From: JBAXXL01 sp038206725
Lineage (GTDB): Bacteria > Bacteroidota > Ignavibacteria > Kapaibacteriales > UBA2268
Length of the DNA stretch: 64,000 nucleotides
NCBI GenBank assembly: GCA_038206725.1
Contig: JBBRAO010000007.1
Coordinates: 30,545 to 94,544 of the forward strand
Reading direction: 5' to 3'
A model generated the notes under the pieces. That model was given only the letters and a program-made list of their open reading frames with translations. It made no database searches and had not been told where the DNA came from. Positions within the stretch are counted from its first letter, which is position 1. Every line of letters begins with the position of its first letter. Made by a program: the position numbers and the translations under genes. Shown piece by piece: positions 52,219 through 61,300 of the stretch.

Positions 52219-53340
52219 TTATTTTATAGGTAGTGTTACCGTAAAAGTAGAGCCTTGGTCGGGAACACTTGCAACTTCGATATTTCCTTCGTAGAAGCCA
52301 ACCATTTTTTTCATTATGGATAATCCCAAACCGGAACCAGTAATTTCGCGAGTCTTTTCGTTTTTAATCCGCACGAAATCATTGAAAAGTTTTGCTATGT
52401 CTTCTTCTGCCATACCAATACCTGTATCTTTTACGACAATGATAATTTGATTGTTCGTTTTTGAAATAGTAACATCGACAATGCCGCCAACTTTATTATA
52501 TTTAACAGCATTAGAAAGTAGGTTATTGAATATGATTTCCATTTCGTCAGCATCGGCAACATATTTTAAATTATTCGGCGCGTTAAGATTTATTGTGATA
52601 TTTCTCTGAATAGCAATAGGTTCGATACTGTGAATAGCCAATTGAACGGTGTCTATTATATCTATATTTTTTAATTCGCGTGATTTCTTTCCGGACTCAA
52701 TTTTAGTTAAATCTAGAAGATCCAATATAAGCCCGCGCATACCTTTAATTCTAACTATAGACCTATCAATCATTGTTTTATAATCATCAATATTCTCGCC
52801 GACCTGTTTATCCTGCATAATTTTCAAATACCCTTCGATAGCATTTATCGGGGATTTAAGCTCGTGCGATAGTACGGACAAAAATTGGAAACTTGATTGC
52901 TTGCCCTCTTGATGCATTTTTTCAGTCATCCGTTTTAAATATAGATGCTTCGTAATCATTTCCATCGAGGATTTTAAATCTTGGGGTGTAAATGGCTTAG
53001 GTACAAAGTTATAAGCACCGTTATTAGTCGCCTTAACCGCCAAATCGAGCGATGCGTAAGATGTAATCATCATAACCACTGCGTCGTAATGCTTTTGGTT
53101 GATATATTCGAGGACTTCAATACCTTGGATACCGGGTAATTTGTTGTCGAGCAGGACGATATCAATCTTTCTTGTATTTATAATATCAAGAGCTATCTCG
53201 CCGGTTTCAGCTTCGATAATGTCAAATTTGATATCATAATCCATAAATGGATAGCTGACGGTAAAATTTCTCAGAATCCTTTCGATACCGGAACGGATGC
53301 CGGGTTCATCATCAACAACTAATACTTTTAAAATTTCCAT
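52219..53340 (-). CDS. Receiver-histidine kinase hybrid
   Basis: 373 residues. Residues 1-125 form a receiver domain (VLVVDDEPG, phospho-acceptor in DIVLLDNKLPG, NFVPKPFTP with the conserved Lys). Residues about 150-215 are HisKA (LSVLSHELKSPINAIEGY with the phospho-His), then HATPase: NNLLSNAVKYNK, DTGIGM, GSGLGLSIMKK. No membrane segment, so cytoplasmic. The receiver at the N-terminus suggests it is activated by phosphate from another kinase, most simply the hydrogenase-like sensor kinase two genes upstream. Last gene of the operon; it ends at a terminator. Confidence 0.9.
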   Translation of the reverse strand: MEILKVLVVDDEPGIRSGIERILRNFTVSYPFMDYDIKFDIIEAETGEIALDIINTRKIDIVLLDNKLPGIQGIEVLEYINQKHYDAVVMMITSYASLDLAVKATNNGAYNFVPKPFTPQDLKSSMEMITKHLYLKRMTEKMHQEGKQSSFQFLSVLSHELKSPINAIEGYLKIMQDKQVGENIDDYKTMIDRSIVRIKGMRGLILDLLDLTKIESGKKSRELKNIDIIDTVQLAIHSIEPIAIQRNITINLNAPNNLKYVADADEMEIIFNNLLSNAVKYNKVGGIVDVTISKTNNQIIIVVKDTGIGMAEEDIAKLFNDFVRIKNEKTREITGSGLGLSIMKKMVGFYEGNIEVASVPDQGSTFTVTLPIK

Positions 53341-53358
53341 TATTGTATTATCTTATAA

Positions 53359-53754
53359 TTACAAATTTAACAACTTATTAATTTCTCTATGTAGTTGGTC
53401 TTGTCTTACTGCTTTTTCCAAATACAAATCAGCTTTAATCCAATTTTTAGCTGTCTCGTCGTCCAAACCAAATTGGATTCCTGTTTCGGAAGTAACGGCA
53501 GTTAATATAATGACTGGAACATCGGGATATTTTTGTTTAAGTTTATAACTTAAAATAAATCCGCTATCGTGTTTATCTATCATTAGATCGAAAATTGCTA
53601 GGTCAGGTTTGAAATTTTCGAATAACTTTTCGCCTTCTGCTTGAGATTCAGCTGTTAATACAGAAAATCCCATATTCTCTGTATATAATTTTAATTGTGC
53701 AAGATAATCTATATCGTCGTCCACAATTACTACGGTCATTTTTTTATTATTCAT
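53359..53754 (-). CDS. Single-domain response regulator
   Basis: 131 residues from the ATG at 53754; a start at 53739 is also possible. A receiver fold: VVIVDDDIDY (acidic pocket), phospho-Asp in AIFDLMIDKHDSGF, VIILTAV with the Thr switch, and LYLEKAV with the Lys. No DNA-binding or enzymatic output domain. It is 13 bases after the sensor kinase gene and 18 before the receiver-kinase, so it is a plausible phosphate shuttle between them. Confidence 0.88.
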   Translation of the reverse strand: MNNKKMTVVIVDDDIDYLAQLKLYTENMGFSVLTAESQAEGEKLFENFKPDLAIFDLMIDKHDSGFILSYKLKQKYPDVPVIILTAVTSETGIQFGLDDETAKNWIKADLYLEKAVRQDQLHREINKLLNL

Positions 53755-53767
53755 AGCTAAAAAATCT

Positions 53768-55753
53768 TTATTTATTAATAATATTTCTTGGTAATACAAT
53801 TTTAAAATTCGTACCGGTAGGTCCGGTTTCTTTATCGTCGTTAGATGTAACTATAATTTGTCCACGGTGCATTTTGACAATTCCATATACCAATGGCAAT
53901 CCAAGACCGGTACCTTTACCCATTTCCTTTGTAGTGAAAAACGGTGTGAATATCTTATCCATATTGTTTTTCGATATACCGGAACCGGTATCGCTGATGT
54001 TTATTTCAACCGACTCAGCATCGCCATTGAGTTCAACAGACAACTGACCGCCGTCAGGCATCGCTTCAATAGCATTTTTCTCAAGGTTATTAAGTACCTG
54101 CATCATTTGGTCAGTATCTATCATTGCATATAGATTTGACATATTTGATTTGAAAACGCAGTTTACATTTTCCAGAGCAATTACAGATTTCAAGCTGTGT
54201 TTACAGAAATCTTCCATATTTGTTTCGGATAAATTAACTTGGCTTTTTCTGGCAAAATTCAGCAAACCGCCAACAATTTTTTTACATCTTTCTGTTTGTT
54301 CTACAATTAATTGTAAGTCTTTTTTAATCGGGTCATCGTCTTTTGCTTCCTCTAAAATTATATTACTGTACATCGTAATAACACCTAAAGGATTGTTAAG
54401 TTCGTGTGCAATACCTGCAGATAACTGCCCCATATGAGCAAGTTTTTCTGATTGTTTAAGCGCTTTTTTCGCATTCAATAACTTTGTATTCGAAATATAT
54501 AAATCTTCAACAGAATTGTGCAGTTTTTCAATAGAAAATGGCAAGCACATTTCAATTTCGGATAAACCTTCCAATATGGCTACAGCGTGTTCTTGACAGG
54601 TATTATATCCGCAGGCGCCGCAGTTTAATTGGTCTTTATCTTCGAACTTCCCCAAAGACTGCATAACTTTATATATTTCATTAGTGTCAGGCATTGGGCT
54701 TCGTCTATCGGCAGGAGTAAAGGTTTGAGAAAAGTCTAAAGTCCTGAACCGTTCTACATCTTTATTCCAAGATTCTTTATCGAGTTGTTCCAACTTTCCT
54801 TTAACATATTTACCGATTGCAGTACGACGTGCATAACGAGAGCCGTTTTTTGACATCCCCGGACCCATAATGCAACCTTCACACGATAGAAGTTCTAAGT
54901 GAATGTTACTAATTGTTCCTTCACTCATTTCTTCTATGGCTTCGCGGAATTTTTTACTTCCATCGGCAACAATAATTTTTCCTTCGCTGATATCATCGGT
55001 TTTATTAAGGTTTTGTAAAAGTCCCCTGCTTACAGGAAAAATTGAACCTTTGCCCGAATATGGCGGATCGAATTTTTGAGGCTTTGCTGTTTTCTTCGTT
55101 ATTTTACTTTGCTTGAACATTTCTCTTAATTCGGAAAATGTCAAAGCCTCATCAATTTCATCGGATTCCGCTTTTTTTGCTACGCAAGGTCCTATAAAGA
55201 CGACGTAAACATCACCATACTTTTCTTTTACGATTCTGGCGGATGCTACCATAGGCGACGCGATTCGAGCTAAAGATGGAACTAAATCCGGGTAATAATG
55301 CTCGATATAATACACTATAGCAGGACAATCGGAAGAAATAAGCGCTTCATCGCTTTTTTCAACTAATTCGGCGTATTCTTTTGAAACTATATCAGCACCG
55401 AATGATACTTCAACAATTTTATCAAAGCCGAGTTGTTTGATCATCCCAACAAAAACATTATAGTCTTCGATTTCGGTAAATTCTGCAGGAAAGCTTGGTG
55501 CAACCATCGCAATTACCGGTTTGTCGGACTTCAGCAAATTATATACTTCATTTCTTGAATCTAAATATGTTTTAGCACCTTGACTACACACGTTAACACA
55601 GTTTCCGCATCCTATACAGCGGGCACTGATAACCTCTGCCTGACCGTTAACAACTTTTATTGCTTTTACGGGGCACTCTCTCACGCAAGTATAGCATATC
55701 TTGCATTTATCTTTTACGGTAAATACTAATTTATTTCTTGATGCGTGAGCCAT
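53768..55753 (-). CDS. [FeFe]-hydrogenase-like sensor fused to histidine kinase
   Basis: 661 residues. Residues 17-60 carry two [4Fe-4S] motifs (CKICYTCVRECP, CIGCGNCVNVCS). Residues about 75-325 are the iron-hydrogenase large-subunit domain, with altered H-cluster motifs: SSDCP (Cys143), GPCVAKKAE (Cys190), LSCEGCIMGPG (Cys291, Cys294). Thus four Cys ligands remain, but the proton-transfer Cys of TSCCP is Asp and the last pair is CxxC rather than CxxxC. Residues 378-403 add a CxxC-x4-C-x16-C cluster motif (LNCGACGYNTC). Residues 440-655 are HisKA (His450 in AGIAHELNNP) and HATPase (DTGSGI, GKGTGLGL). It is probably a redox or H2 sensor and not an enzyme. Cytoplasmic, in the hyd operon. Confidence 0.9.
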   Translation of the reverse strand: MAHASRNKLVFTVKDKCKICYTCVRECPVKAIKVVNGQAEVISARCIGCGNCVNVCSQGAKTYLDSRNEVYNLLKSDKPVIAMVAPSFPAEFTEIEDYNVFVGMIKQLGFDKIVEVSFGADIVSKEYAELVEKSDEALISSDCPAIVYYIEHYYPDLVPSLARIASPMVASARIVKEKYGDVYVVFIGPCVAKKAESDEIDEALTFSELREMFKQSKITKKTAKPQKFDPPYSGKGSIFPVSRGLLQNLNKTDDISEGKIIVADGSKKFREAIEEMSEGTISNIHLELLSCEGCIMGPGMSKNGSRYARRTAIGKYVKGKLEQLDKESWNKDVERFRTLDFSQTFTPADRRSPMPDTNEIYKVMQSLGKFEDKDQLNCGACGYNTCQEHAVAILEGLSEIEMCLPFSIEKLHNSVEDLYISNTKLLNAKKALKQSEKLAHMGQLSAGIAHELNNPLGVITMYSNIILEEAKDDDPIKKDLQLIVEQTERCKKIVGGLLNFARKSQVNLSETNMEDFCKHSLKSVIALENVNCVFKSNMSNLYAMIDTDQMMQVLNNLEKNAIEAMPDGGQLSVELNGDAESVEINISDTGSGISKNNMDKIFTPFFTTKEMGKGTGLGLPLVYGIVKMHRGQIIVTSNDDKETGPTGTNFKIVLPRNIINK

Positions 55754-55815
55754 TATAAATACCTTTAACTGTTGCTAAATACATAATCGATTATTAATCA
55801 GTTTAGTGTCATTGC

Positions 55816-57540
55816 TTATAAAAATACTTTACGTTTGTTGTATGTAGTATGTAGTAATTCGTGACTTTTATGACCCAGAGGTTTTTCTAAATAATCATCA
55901 TATAATTCCTTTATTTCAGGATTTTTATGAGATACTTTCAAAGATTCTTTATCGTCAATATCGTAAAGAGCTTTTGTTCTAGCCGCTACTGCTAAAGTTT
56001 CGCTACCTATTGGTTGACCGCCGCCGTTGATACAGCCATTAGGACAAGCCATAATTTCTATGAAATGCAAATCTGATCTACCGTTTCTGATTTCATCTAA
56101 AAGTAGTTTAGCATTTGCTAATCCGTTAACAACAGCAACTCCAACTTCCAAATCACCAATTTTTATCCTTGCTTCTTTAATAGCCTCGCTTCCACGTACA
56201 CTATGTATTTTGAAATTAATAAGTTCAGTTCCGGTTAATTTGAAATATGCGGTTCTTAACGCAGCTTCCATAACACCACCTGACGCTCCGAAAATTTTAC
56301 CTGCTGAACTTCTAGCTCCTAAAGGTGAATCGGTTAATTCAGGTTCAATATTATCAATATCAATACCATAAAGTTTAATCAATTCAATTAATTCCCTTGT
56401 TGTTAAAACAGCATCAACATCAGAAATTCCTTTATTAGTCATTTCATCTCTTTGTGCTTCGAATTTCTTCGCTGTACAAGGCATTATAGAAACAGAATAA
56501 ATGTCTTTAGGGTCTAGACCCACTTTTTCCGCATAATAACTTTTAATTATAGCACCCATCATTTGTTGAGGTGATTTACACGAAGAAATATTTGGAATAA
56601 AATCATTTGCAAATTCTTCGGCGTATTTAACCCAACTAGGACAGCAACTAGTAATCATAGGTAATTTTCCGCCATTTACGACACGGTCAATTAGTTCCGC
56701 GGATTCTTCCATTATAGTTAAATCGGCTGAAAAACTTGTATCAAATACCTTGTCGAATCCGATTTTTCTTAATGCGGCATTTATAACTCCATTAAGATCT
56801 CTTCCGGCTTGTAATCCAAATTCTTTTGCTATGGAAACCGTTATTGAAGGAGCATATTGAACTATTACAGTTTTTGTAGGATCGTCTAATGCTGATTTCA
56901 ACCCATTAAAATGGCTTTTTTCAGTTAGAGCGCCTGTTGGACAAACCATTATACATTGACCGCAATTCACACAGCTGGAGGTATTGAGGCCCTTGTTATA
57001 TGCTGGAGCGACAATAGTTTTGCTACCGCGATTTACAAAATCAATGGCAGAAACGCCCATCACAACCTCGCATCTCTGAACGCAACGGCCACACAAAATA
57101 CACTTAGCAGGGTCGCGTACAATTGATGGATTAGAACTATCAATAAAATTGTTATTTTTATTGCCCTTAACTCTTCTTTCACGAACGTCTAATTCTTTAG
57201 CCAAATTTTGCAATTCACAATTGCCGTTTCTAACACAATACAAACAGTCGTCAGGGTGATTTGAAAGTAGCAATTCAATAATTACTTTTCTTGATTCAAT
57301 AACTTTACGTGAATGGGTCAAGATTTCCATTCCGTCTTCGACATAATTCGAACAGGAAGTAATTAATTTACCTGTTTTAACATTCTCAACAAGGCACATT
57401 CTACAAGCACCCGATGGGAAACTATCTTTGATATGACAAAGAGTTGGTATTTTAATACCATTTTTATTTAAAGCGTCAAGGATTAATTCGCCCTTTTTAA
57501 CTTCAATTGTCTTATTATTTACTTTTATATTTATATTCAT
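55816..57540 (-). CDS. hydA: [FeFe] hydrogenase catalytic subunit HydA
   Basis: 574 residues. N-terminal [2Fe-2S] domain (CHIKD...GACRMC), His-Cys3 cluster (HPDDCLYCVRNGNC), two [4Fe-4S] motifs (CILCGRCVQRC, CVNCGQCIMVC), then the H-cluster domain with all hallmarks: TSCCPSW (Cys299/300), MPCTAKKFE (Cys355), EIMACPNGCINGGGQP (Cys499/503), and a small-subunit-like tail. Proton-transfer Cys299 is retained. With hydB and hydC it forms the trimeric type known to bifurcate electrons between NADH and ferredoxin, making or consuming H2 in the cytoplasm. Maturases HydEFG are not in the window. It lies 19 bases after hydB. Confidence 0.96.
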   Translation of the reverse strand: MNINIKVNNKTIEVKKGELILDALNKNGIKIPTLCHIKDSFPSGACRMCLVENVKTGKLITSCSNYVEDGMEILTHSRKVIESRKVIIELLLSNHPDDCLYCVRNGNCELQNLAKELDVRERRVKGNKNNNFIDSSNPSIVRDPAKCILCGRCVQRCEVVMGVSAIDFVNRGSKTIVAPAYNKGLNTSSCVNCGQCIMVCPTGALTEKSHFNGLKSALDDPTKTVIVQYAPSITVSIAKEFGLQAGRDLNGVINAALRKIGFDKVFDTSFSADLTIMEESAELIDRVVNGGKLPMITSCCPSWVKYAEEFANDFIPNISSCKSPQQMMGAIIKSYYAEKVGLDPKDIYSVSIMPCTAKKFEAQRDEMTNKGISDVDAVLTTRELIELIKLYGIDIDNIEPELTDSPLGARSSAGKIFGASGGVMEAALRTAYFKLTGTELINFKIHSVRGSEAIKEARIKIGDLEVGVAVVNGLANAKLLLDEIRNGRSDLHFIEIMACPNGCINGGGQPIGSETLAVAARTKALYDIDDKESLKVSHKNPEIKELYDDYLEKPLGHKSHELLHTTYNKRKVFL

Positions 57541-57559
57541 CTTATTTCATTATTTACAG

Positions 57560-59503
57560 TTAGACAATAGATATAGCACCAAATTTACAAGCGTCAAAGC
57601 ATGCGCCGCATCCAATACATTTATCTGCAACGATAAAGTGAGGTACCTTCTTAGCACCAATAATTGCAGTTGTAGGACATTTTTTCAGACAAGCCATACA
57701 CGCTGTACATTTATCAACATCAATAATATAAGTTCTTAATCCTGTACAGACGTTTGCAGGGCATTTTCTTTCAAAAATATGTTCTTCATATTCGTTACGG
57801 AACCATTTGAGAGTACTCAATACAGGATTTGGTGCTGTTTGACCTAATCCGCATAAAGAAGTATCCTTAATTACTTGCCCTAATTTTTCTAGATATAATA
57901 CCCCTTTAAATCTTTCCAATGTATCAATACCTTGAGCTGGTTTCGATGTGATTGATTCTAATATTTCAAGCATTCTTCTTGTACCTTCGCGGCAAGGAAT
58001 ACATTTACCACAACTTTCCCTTTGGATAAAGTCCATAAAGAATTTGGCAATGTCAACCATACACGTATCTTCGTCCATAACGACCAATCCGCCTGACCCC
58101 ATCATAGCACCAGCGGCTATTAATGATTGATAATCAATTTGGATATCTAAATTTTCTTCGGTAATACAACCGCCGGAAGGACCACCAATTTGTACAGCTT
58201 TGAATTTTTTGCCATTTAAAGCACCACCTGCTATATCGTAGATGATTTTGCGGATGGTAGTACCCATTGGTACTTCTACCAATCCGGTGGTAGCTACTTT
58301 GCCTGATAAAGCAAAGACTTTTGTACCTTTACTGTTTTCAGTACCGATTGAAGCAAACCAATCGAAACCTTTATTTACTATTTCAGGCAAATTGGAAAGA
58401 GTTTCAACGTTATTAATAATTGTTGGCTTGCCAAATAAACCACTAACAGCCGGGAATGGCGGTCTTGGTCTTGGCATACCTCTTTTACCTTCGATACTGT
58501 GTATAAGAGCTGTTTCTTCACCGCAAACGAATGCACCCGCACCCATTTTTAGTTTAACTTCGAAATCAACTCCGTTTCCGAAAATGTTATGTCCTAATAA
58601 CCCGTAGTCTGTGCTTTCTTTAATAGCAATTTTCAATCTTTCGATTGCTAACGGATATTCGGCTCTAATATATATATATGCTTTGCTGGCACCAATACCA
58701 TAAGCGGCTATTGCCATACCTTCTAATAATCTGTGTGGATCGCCTTCAATTACAGCTCTATCCATAAACGCGCCCGGATCGCCTTCGTCCGCATTACAGA
58801 TAAGGTATTTTTGATCGCTTGGTGTTGAGTTAGCAAATTTCCATTTTTTTCCTGTAGGGAAGCCACCGCCGCCTCTTCCGCGTAAACCGCTTTTTTCAAC
58901 TTCGTCACAAAGTTCCATTGGAGAATATTTGTTTATTACTGACAAATAACCTTTGTAACCACCGCGCGCAATATATTCTTCAATGCTAATCGGGTCAATC
59001 AAACCACAATCTTTAAGAACAACGCGTGTTTGTGGGGCAAAAAACCGATGCTCATCTAAGAACTTAATGCCATCCCAGGCTTTATCCGATTTAGAACGGA
59101 ATTGCGCTAAGATTTCAACATCAGGTAATTTATTATTTAATACATTATCTAATATTAGTTCTACTCTATCTTCGGTTATATGTTCGAAAGATATTCTATT
59201 TTGACCCGGTAACTTAACATCTAACAAAGGTTCCGATGAACACAAGCCAATACAGCCAACTTCAATAATTTTTGCTTCTATACCTTTGTCTTCAAGATAC
59301 TTTTTGGTAGCATTAACTGTTTTTCTTGCTCCGGCACCTAAACCGCAAGTTCCTGCTCCTATATATATAATAGGAAAAGGACTGTGTTCGTTTCTTATTG
59401 AAGCCAAAGTAGCTTCTTCTTCATTGCTGTAGCTATTTTTTGTATAGTTTTTTAATACTAAATCTTTTAGAAAATCTTTATTTGAATTTTTACTTGTATT
59501 CAT
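57560..59503 (-). CDS. hydB: NADH-binding hydrogenase subunit HydB (NuoF-like)
   Basis: 647 residues from the ATG at 59503, which follows the hydC stop by two bases; an upstream frame start would overlap hydC by 118 bases. N-terminal thioredoxin-like [2Fe-2S] domain (GAGTCGLGAGA, GCIGLC), then the NuoF core: GRGGGGFPTGKKW, CNADEGDPGAFMDR (FMN site), CGEETALIHSIEGKRGMPR, SLBB, and CGKCIPCREGTRRML ([4Fe-4S]). The C-terminus adds two ferredoxin motifs (CTACMACLKKCP, CIGCGACFDACK). It binds NAD(H) and FMN, the proposed bifurcation site. Confidence 0.95.
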   Translation of the reverse strand: MNTSKNSNKDFLKDLVLKNYTKNSYSNEEEATLASIRNEHSPFPIIYIGAGTCGLGAGARKTVNATKKYLEDKGIEAKIIEVGCIGLCSSEPLLDVKLPGQNRISFEHITEDRVELILDNVLNNKLPDVEILAQFRSKSDKAWDGIKFLDEHRFFAPQTRVVLKDCGLIDPISIEEYIARGGYKGYLSVINKYSPMELCDEVEKSGLRGRGGGGFPTGKKWKFANSTPSDQKYLICNADEGDPGAFMDRAVIEGDPHRLLEGMAIAAYGIGASKAYIYIRAEYPLAIERLKIAIKESTDYGLLGHNIFGNGVDFEVKLKMGAGAFVCGEETALIHSIEGKRGMPRPRPPFPAVSGLFGKPTIINNVETLSNLPEIVNKGFDWFASIGTENSKGTKVFALSGKVATTGLVEVPMGTTIRKIIYDIAGGALNGKKFKAVQIGGPSGGCITEENLDIQIDYQSLIAAGAMMGSGGLVVMDEDTCMVDIAKFFMDFIQRESCGKCIPCREGTRRMLEILESITSKPAQGIDTLERFKGVLYLEKLGQVIKDTSLCGLGQTAPNPVLSTLKWFRNEYEEHIFERKCPANVCTGLRTYIIDVDKCTACMACLKKCPTTAIIGAKKVPHFIVADKCIGCGACFDACKFGAISIV

Positions 59504-59505
59504 TA

Positions 59506-59970
59506 CTACTCTTCTCGATTTTTGTATGATTCTATTATTTGACCGATGGATATTGTGTTGACTTTTGCATAAAATTCGCCATTTACGGAAATCACAGGTG
59601 CTAATCCACAGGCACCTATACATGCAACTACTTCGATGCTAAACATTCCGTCCTTTGTTGATTGGCCGGATTTGATTTTCAGTTTCTTCTGAACCTCTTC
59701 CAAAACAGTCGCCGAACCGAGTACGTGGCACGCTGTTCCGCGACATACTTGTATATGGTATTTACCCAGAGGTTCGAACCTAAACTGGTTATAAAATGTT
59801 GCTACACCATAAATTTTGCTAGCGGGTATATTTAGATAGTCTCCGATTTTTACCACTGAGTTTTCAGATAAATATCCTTCCGATTCTTGCACTTCTTGTA
59901 AAAGAGGTATCAAGCTATCACGGTTTGATTGTGGATATTCTTTTAGAATTGTTCCAATGTCTTTTTTCAT
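59506..59970 (-). CDS. hydC: Hydrogenase subunit HydC (NuoE-like [2Fe-2S] protein)
   Basis: 154 residues. A four-helix N-terminal part (SLIPLLQEVQESEGYLSE) and a thioredoxin-like [2Fe-2S] domain with CRGTACHVLGS and ACIGACGLAP (C-x4-C...C-x3-C). Length and order match NuoE/HydC. First gene of the hyd operon, so its upstream region holds the operon promoter; a TAACTTTG box (60078-60085, read on minus) is a weak candidate. Confidence 0.94.
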   Translation of the reverse strand: MKKDIGTILKEYPQSNRDSLIPLLQEVQESEGYLSENSVVKIGDYLNIPASKIYGVATFYNQFRFEPLGKYHIQVCRGTACHVLGSATVLEEVQKKLKIKSGQSTKDGMFSIEVVACIGACGLAPVISVNGEFYAKVNTISIGQIIESYKNREE

Positions 59971-60290
59971 TTTATTTTATGTTATATATTTATAATATAT
60001 TCTTATTCAATGTTTTGTGCGTAAAGCGATTGTTTAATTGACCTTACGTTTCGTTGTTCTTTCTTAGTTAACTAATACAAAGTTATTGTATCTTACTTAT
60101 ATAATGATTTATTTTTTAACCGAACAAAACGCAACAAAAGCGGCCATTAACAAAACAATAAACTGATAACCTCAAATCATCAGAAATTGATTTGATTCTT
60201 TTTTGATAATAGTGTGTCACTATAAATCATTTATCCGCATTATTTGTTCGAAAATAGCTTAAAAATTCGAAAACTTAAATCATTAAATTT
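59971..60290. other. Intergenic region upstream of the hyd operon
   Basis: AT-rich, no gene. It contains the candidate minus-strand -7 box CAAAGTTA (plus reading) at 60078-60085, about 108 bases before hydC. No clear operator palindrome was seen. Confidence 0.4.
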
Positions 60291-60341
60291 CTATTGATTA
60301 TGCTTGAAAATAAAAACATTTATAATCAAGCATATCAATAG
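60291..60341 (-). terminator. Long hairpin after the receiver protein gene
   Basis: CTATTGATTATGCTTGA pairs with TCAAGCATATCAATAG over 16 positions with one bulged T and an 18-base A/T loop, 11 bases past the stop. The tail is AAATTTAA, not a clean U-run, so it may be an end-of-message stabiliser or a weak terminator. Confidence 0.55.
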
Positions 60342-60351
60342 TTTGTGTTTG

Positions 60352-60849
60352 TTATGCTAATAATCTAGCTAATTCAGGTAATACTTTATCTGGGTCAACA
60401 GGTTTTCTCAAAAATCCGTCAACTGGGAACCAAATTGATTCACCATTTTCAGCACGGTAGTCTATACCAGCAGTATTATCGTGAATGTTTCTGATAAGCA
60501 ACACTTGTAAATCTTTATATACAGGATTTTGTCTATATTCACGAGCCATAGCTTGAACACTAGGGTTTGTTGTAGTTAAGATATCAATAGATGATTGCAT
60601 AACTACCTTCATATTCTTAAACGCTGGATTTTCAACCAAGTCTCTTGCTAATTCAAAACCTTCATAATGAGTTGTCATCATTACATCCAAGATTGCTAAG
60701 TCAGGTTTTTCACTTTCTACTAGGCGTCTGCCTTCTACTTTATCATTAGCAGTTACAACCTGATAACCGGCTTTCTTTAATATGGTTTCAATTACTGTGA
60801 TCACGTCAATGTCATCATCCACGATTAGGATTTTTTTGGTTAATTCCAT
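60352..60849 (-). CDS. Response regulator receiver protein with an insertion
   Basis: 165 residues, about 40 longer than a plain receiver. KILIVDDDID (acidic pocket), phospho-Asp in AILDVMMTTHYEGF, MQSSIDI with the switch Ser, and FLRKPVDPDK with the Lys. The extra residues (about 95-145, MAREYRQNPVYKDLQVLLIRNIHDNTAG..., ENGESIWFPVDG) sit between strand 4 and strand 5. No output domain. It lies upstream of the hydrogenase operon on the same strand but 381 bases away, with its own hairpin. Confidence 0.85.
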   Translation of the reverse strand: MELTKKILIVDDDIDVITVIETILKKAGYQVVTANDKVEGRRLVESEKPDLAILDVMMTTHYEGFELARDLVENPAFKNMKVVMQSSIDILTTTNPSVQAMAREYRQNPVYKDLQVLLIRNIHDNTAGIDYRAENGESIWFPVDGFLRKPVDPDKVLPELARLLA

Positions 60850-61300
60850 TATTTTCTACTCCAAAACACGTTATTAAATAAAAAACATATATTACATAAA
60901 CCAAGAATACTTTCCTTGATTCCAATATTTCATTTTAATTGTCAATAAGAACTAATACTTCTAAAAATTATTGCTTTTTGGATTGAATTAAAATTATTAA
61001 TTTCAATCATTTCTTCAATACAAAAGACGTTTTATCAATAAATTTATTACAAAAAATTAATAATTGTAAAAACTACAATTTCAAAATTAATACAATATTA
61101 TATATCCTGCAACCTTTTTTTTCTATAATATTCGTTAAAATGGTAAATAGTTATGTTTTTGTGAATATTTATTTTTGTAGAATATTAATATCTATGAAGA
61201 AAATAATCCTAATACAACCGTAATCTTATTAAATTTGAGACACTTAAAATAATACTTCCTAAGAACAATCAATTTAAAACCAGAGCGTAAACCAGCAATA
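60850..61300. other. AT-rich intergenic region
   Basis: No open frame, RNA gene or strong hairpin was found in these 451 bases. It holds the promoter region of the receiver gene and the 3' flank of the WYL regulator. Confidence 0.4.
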
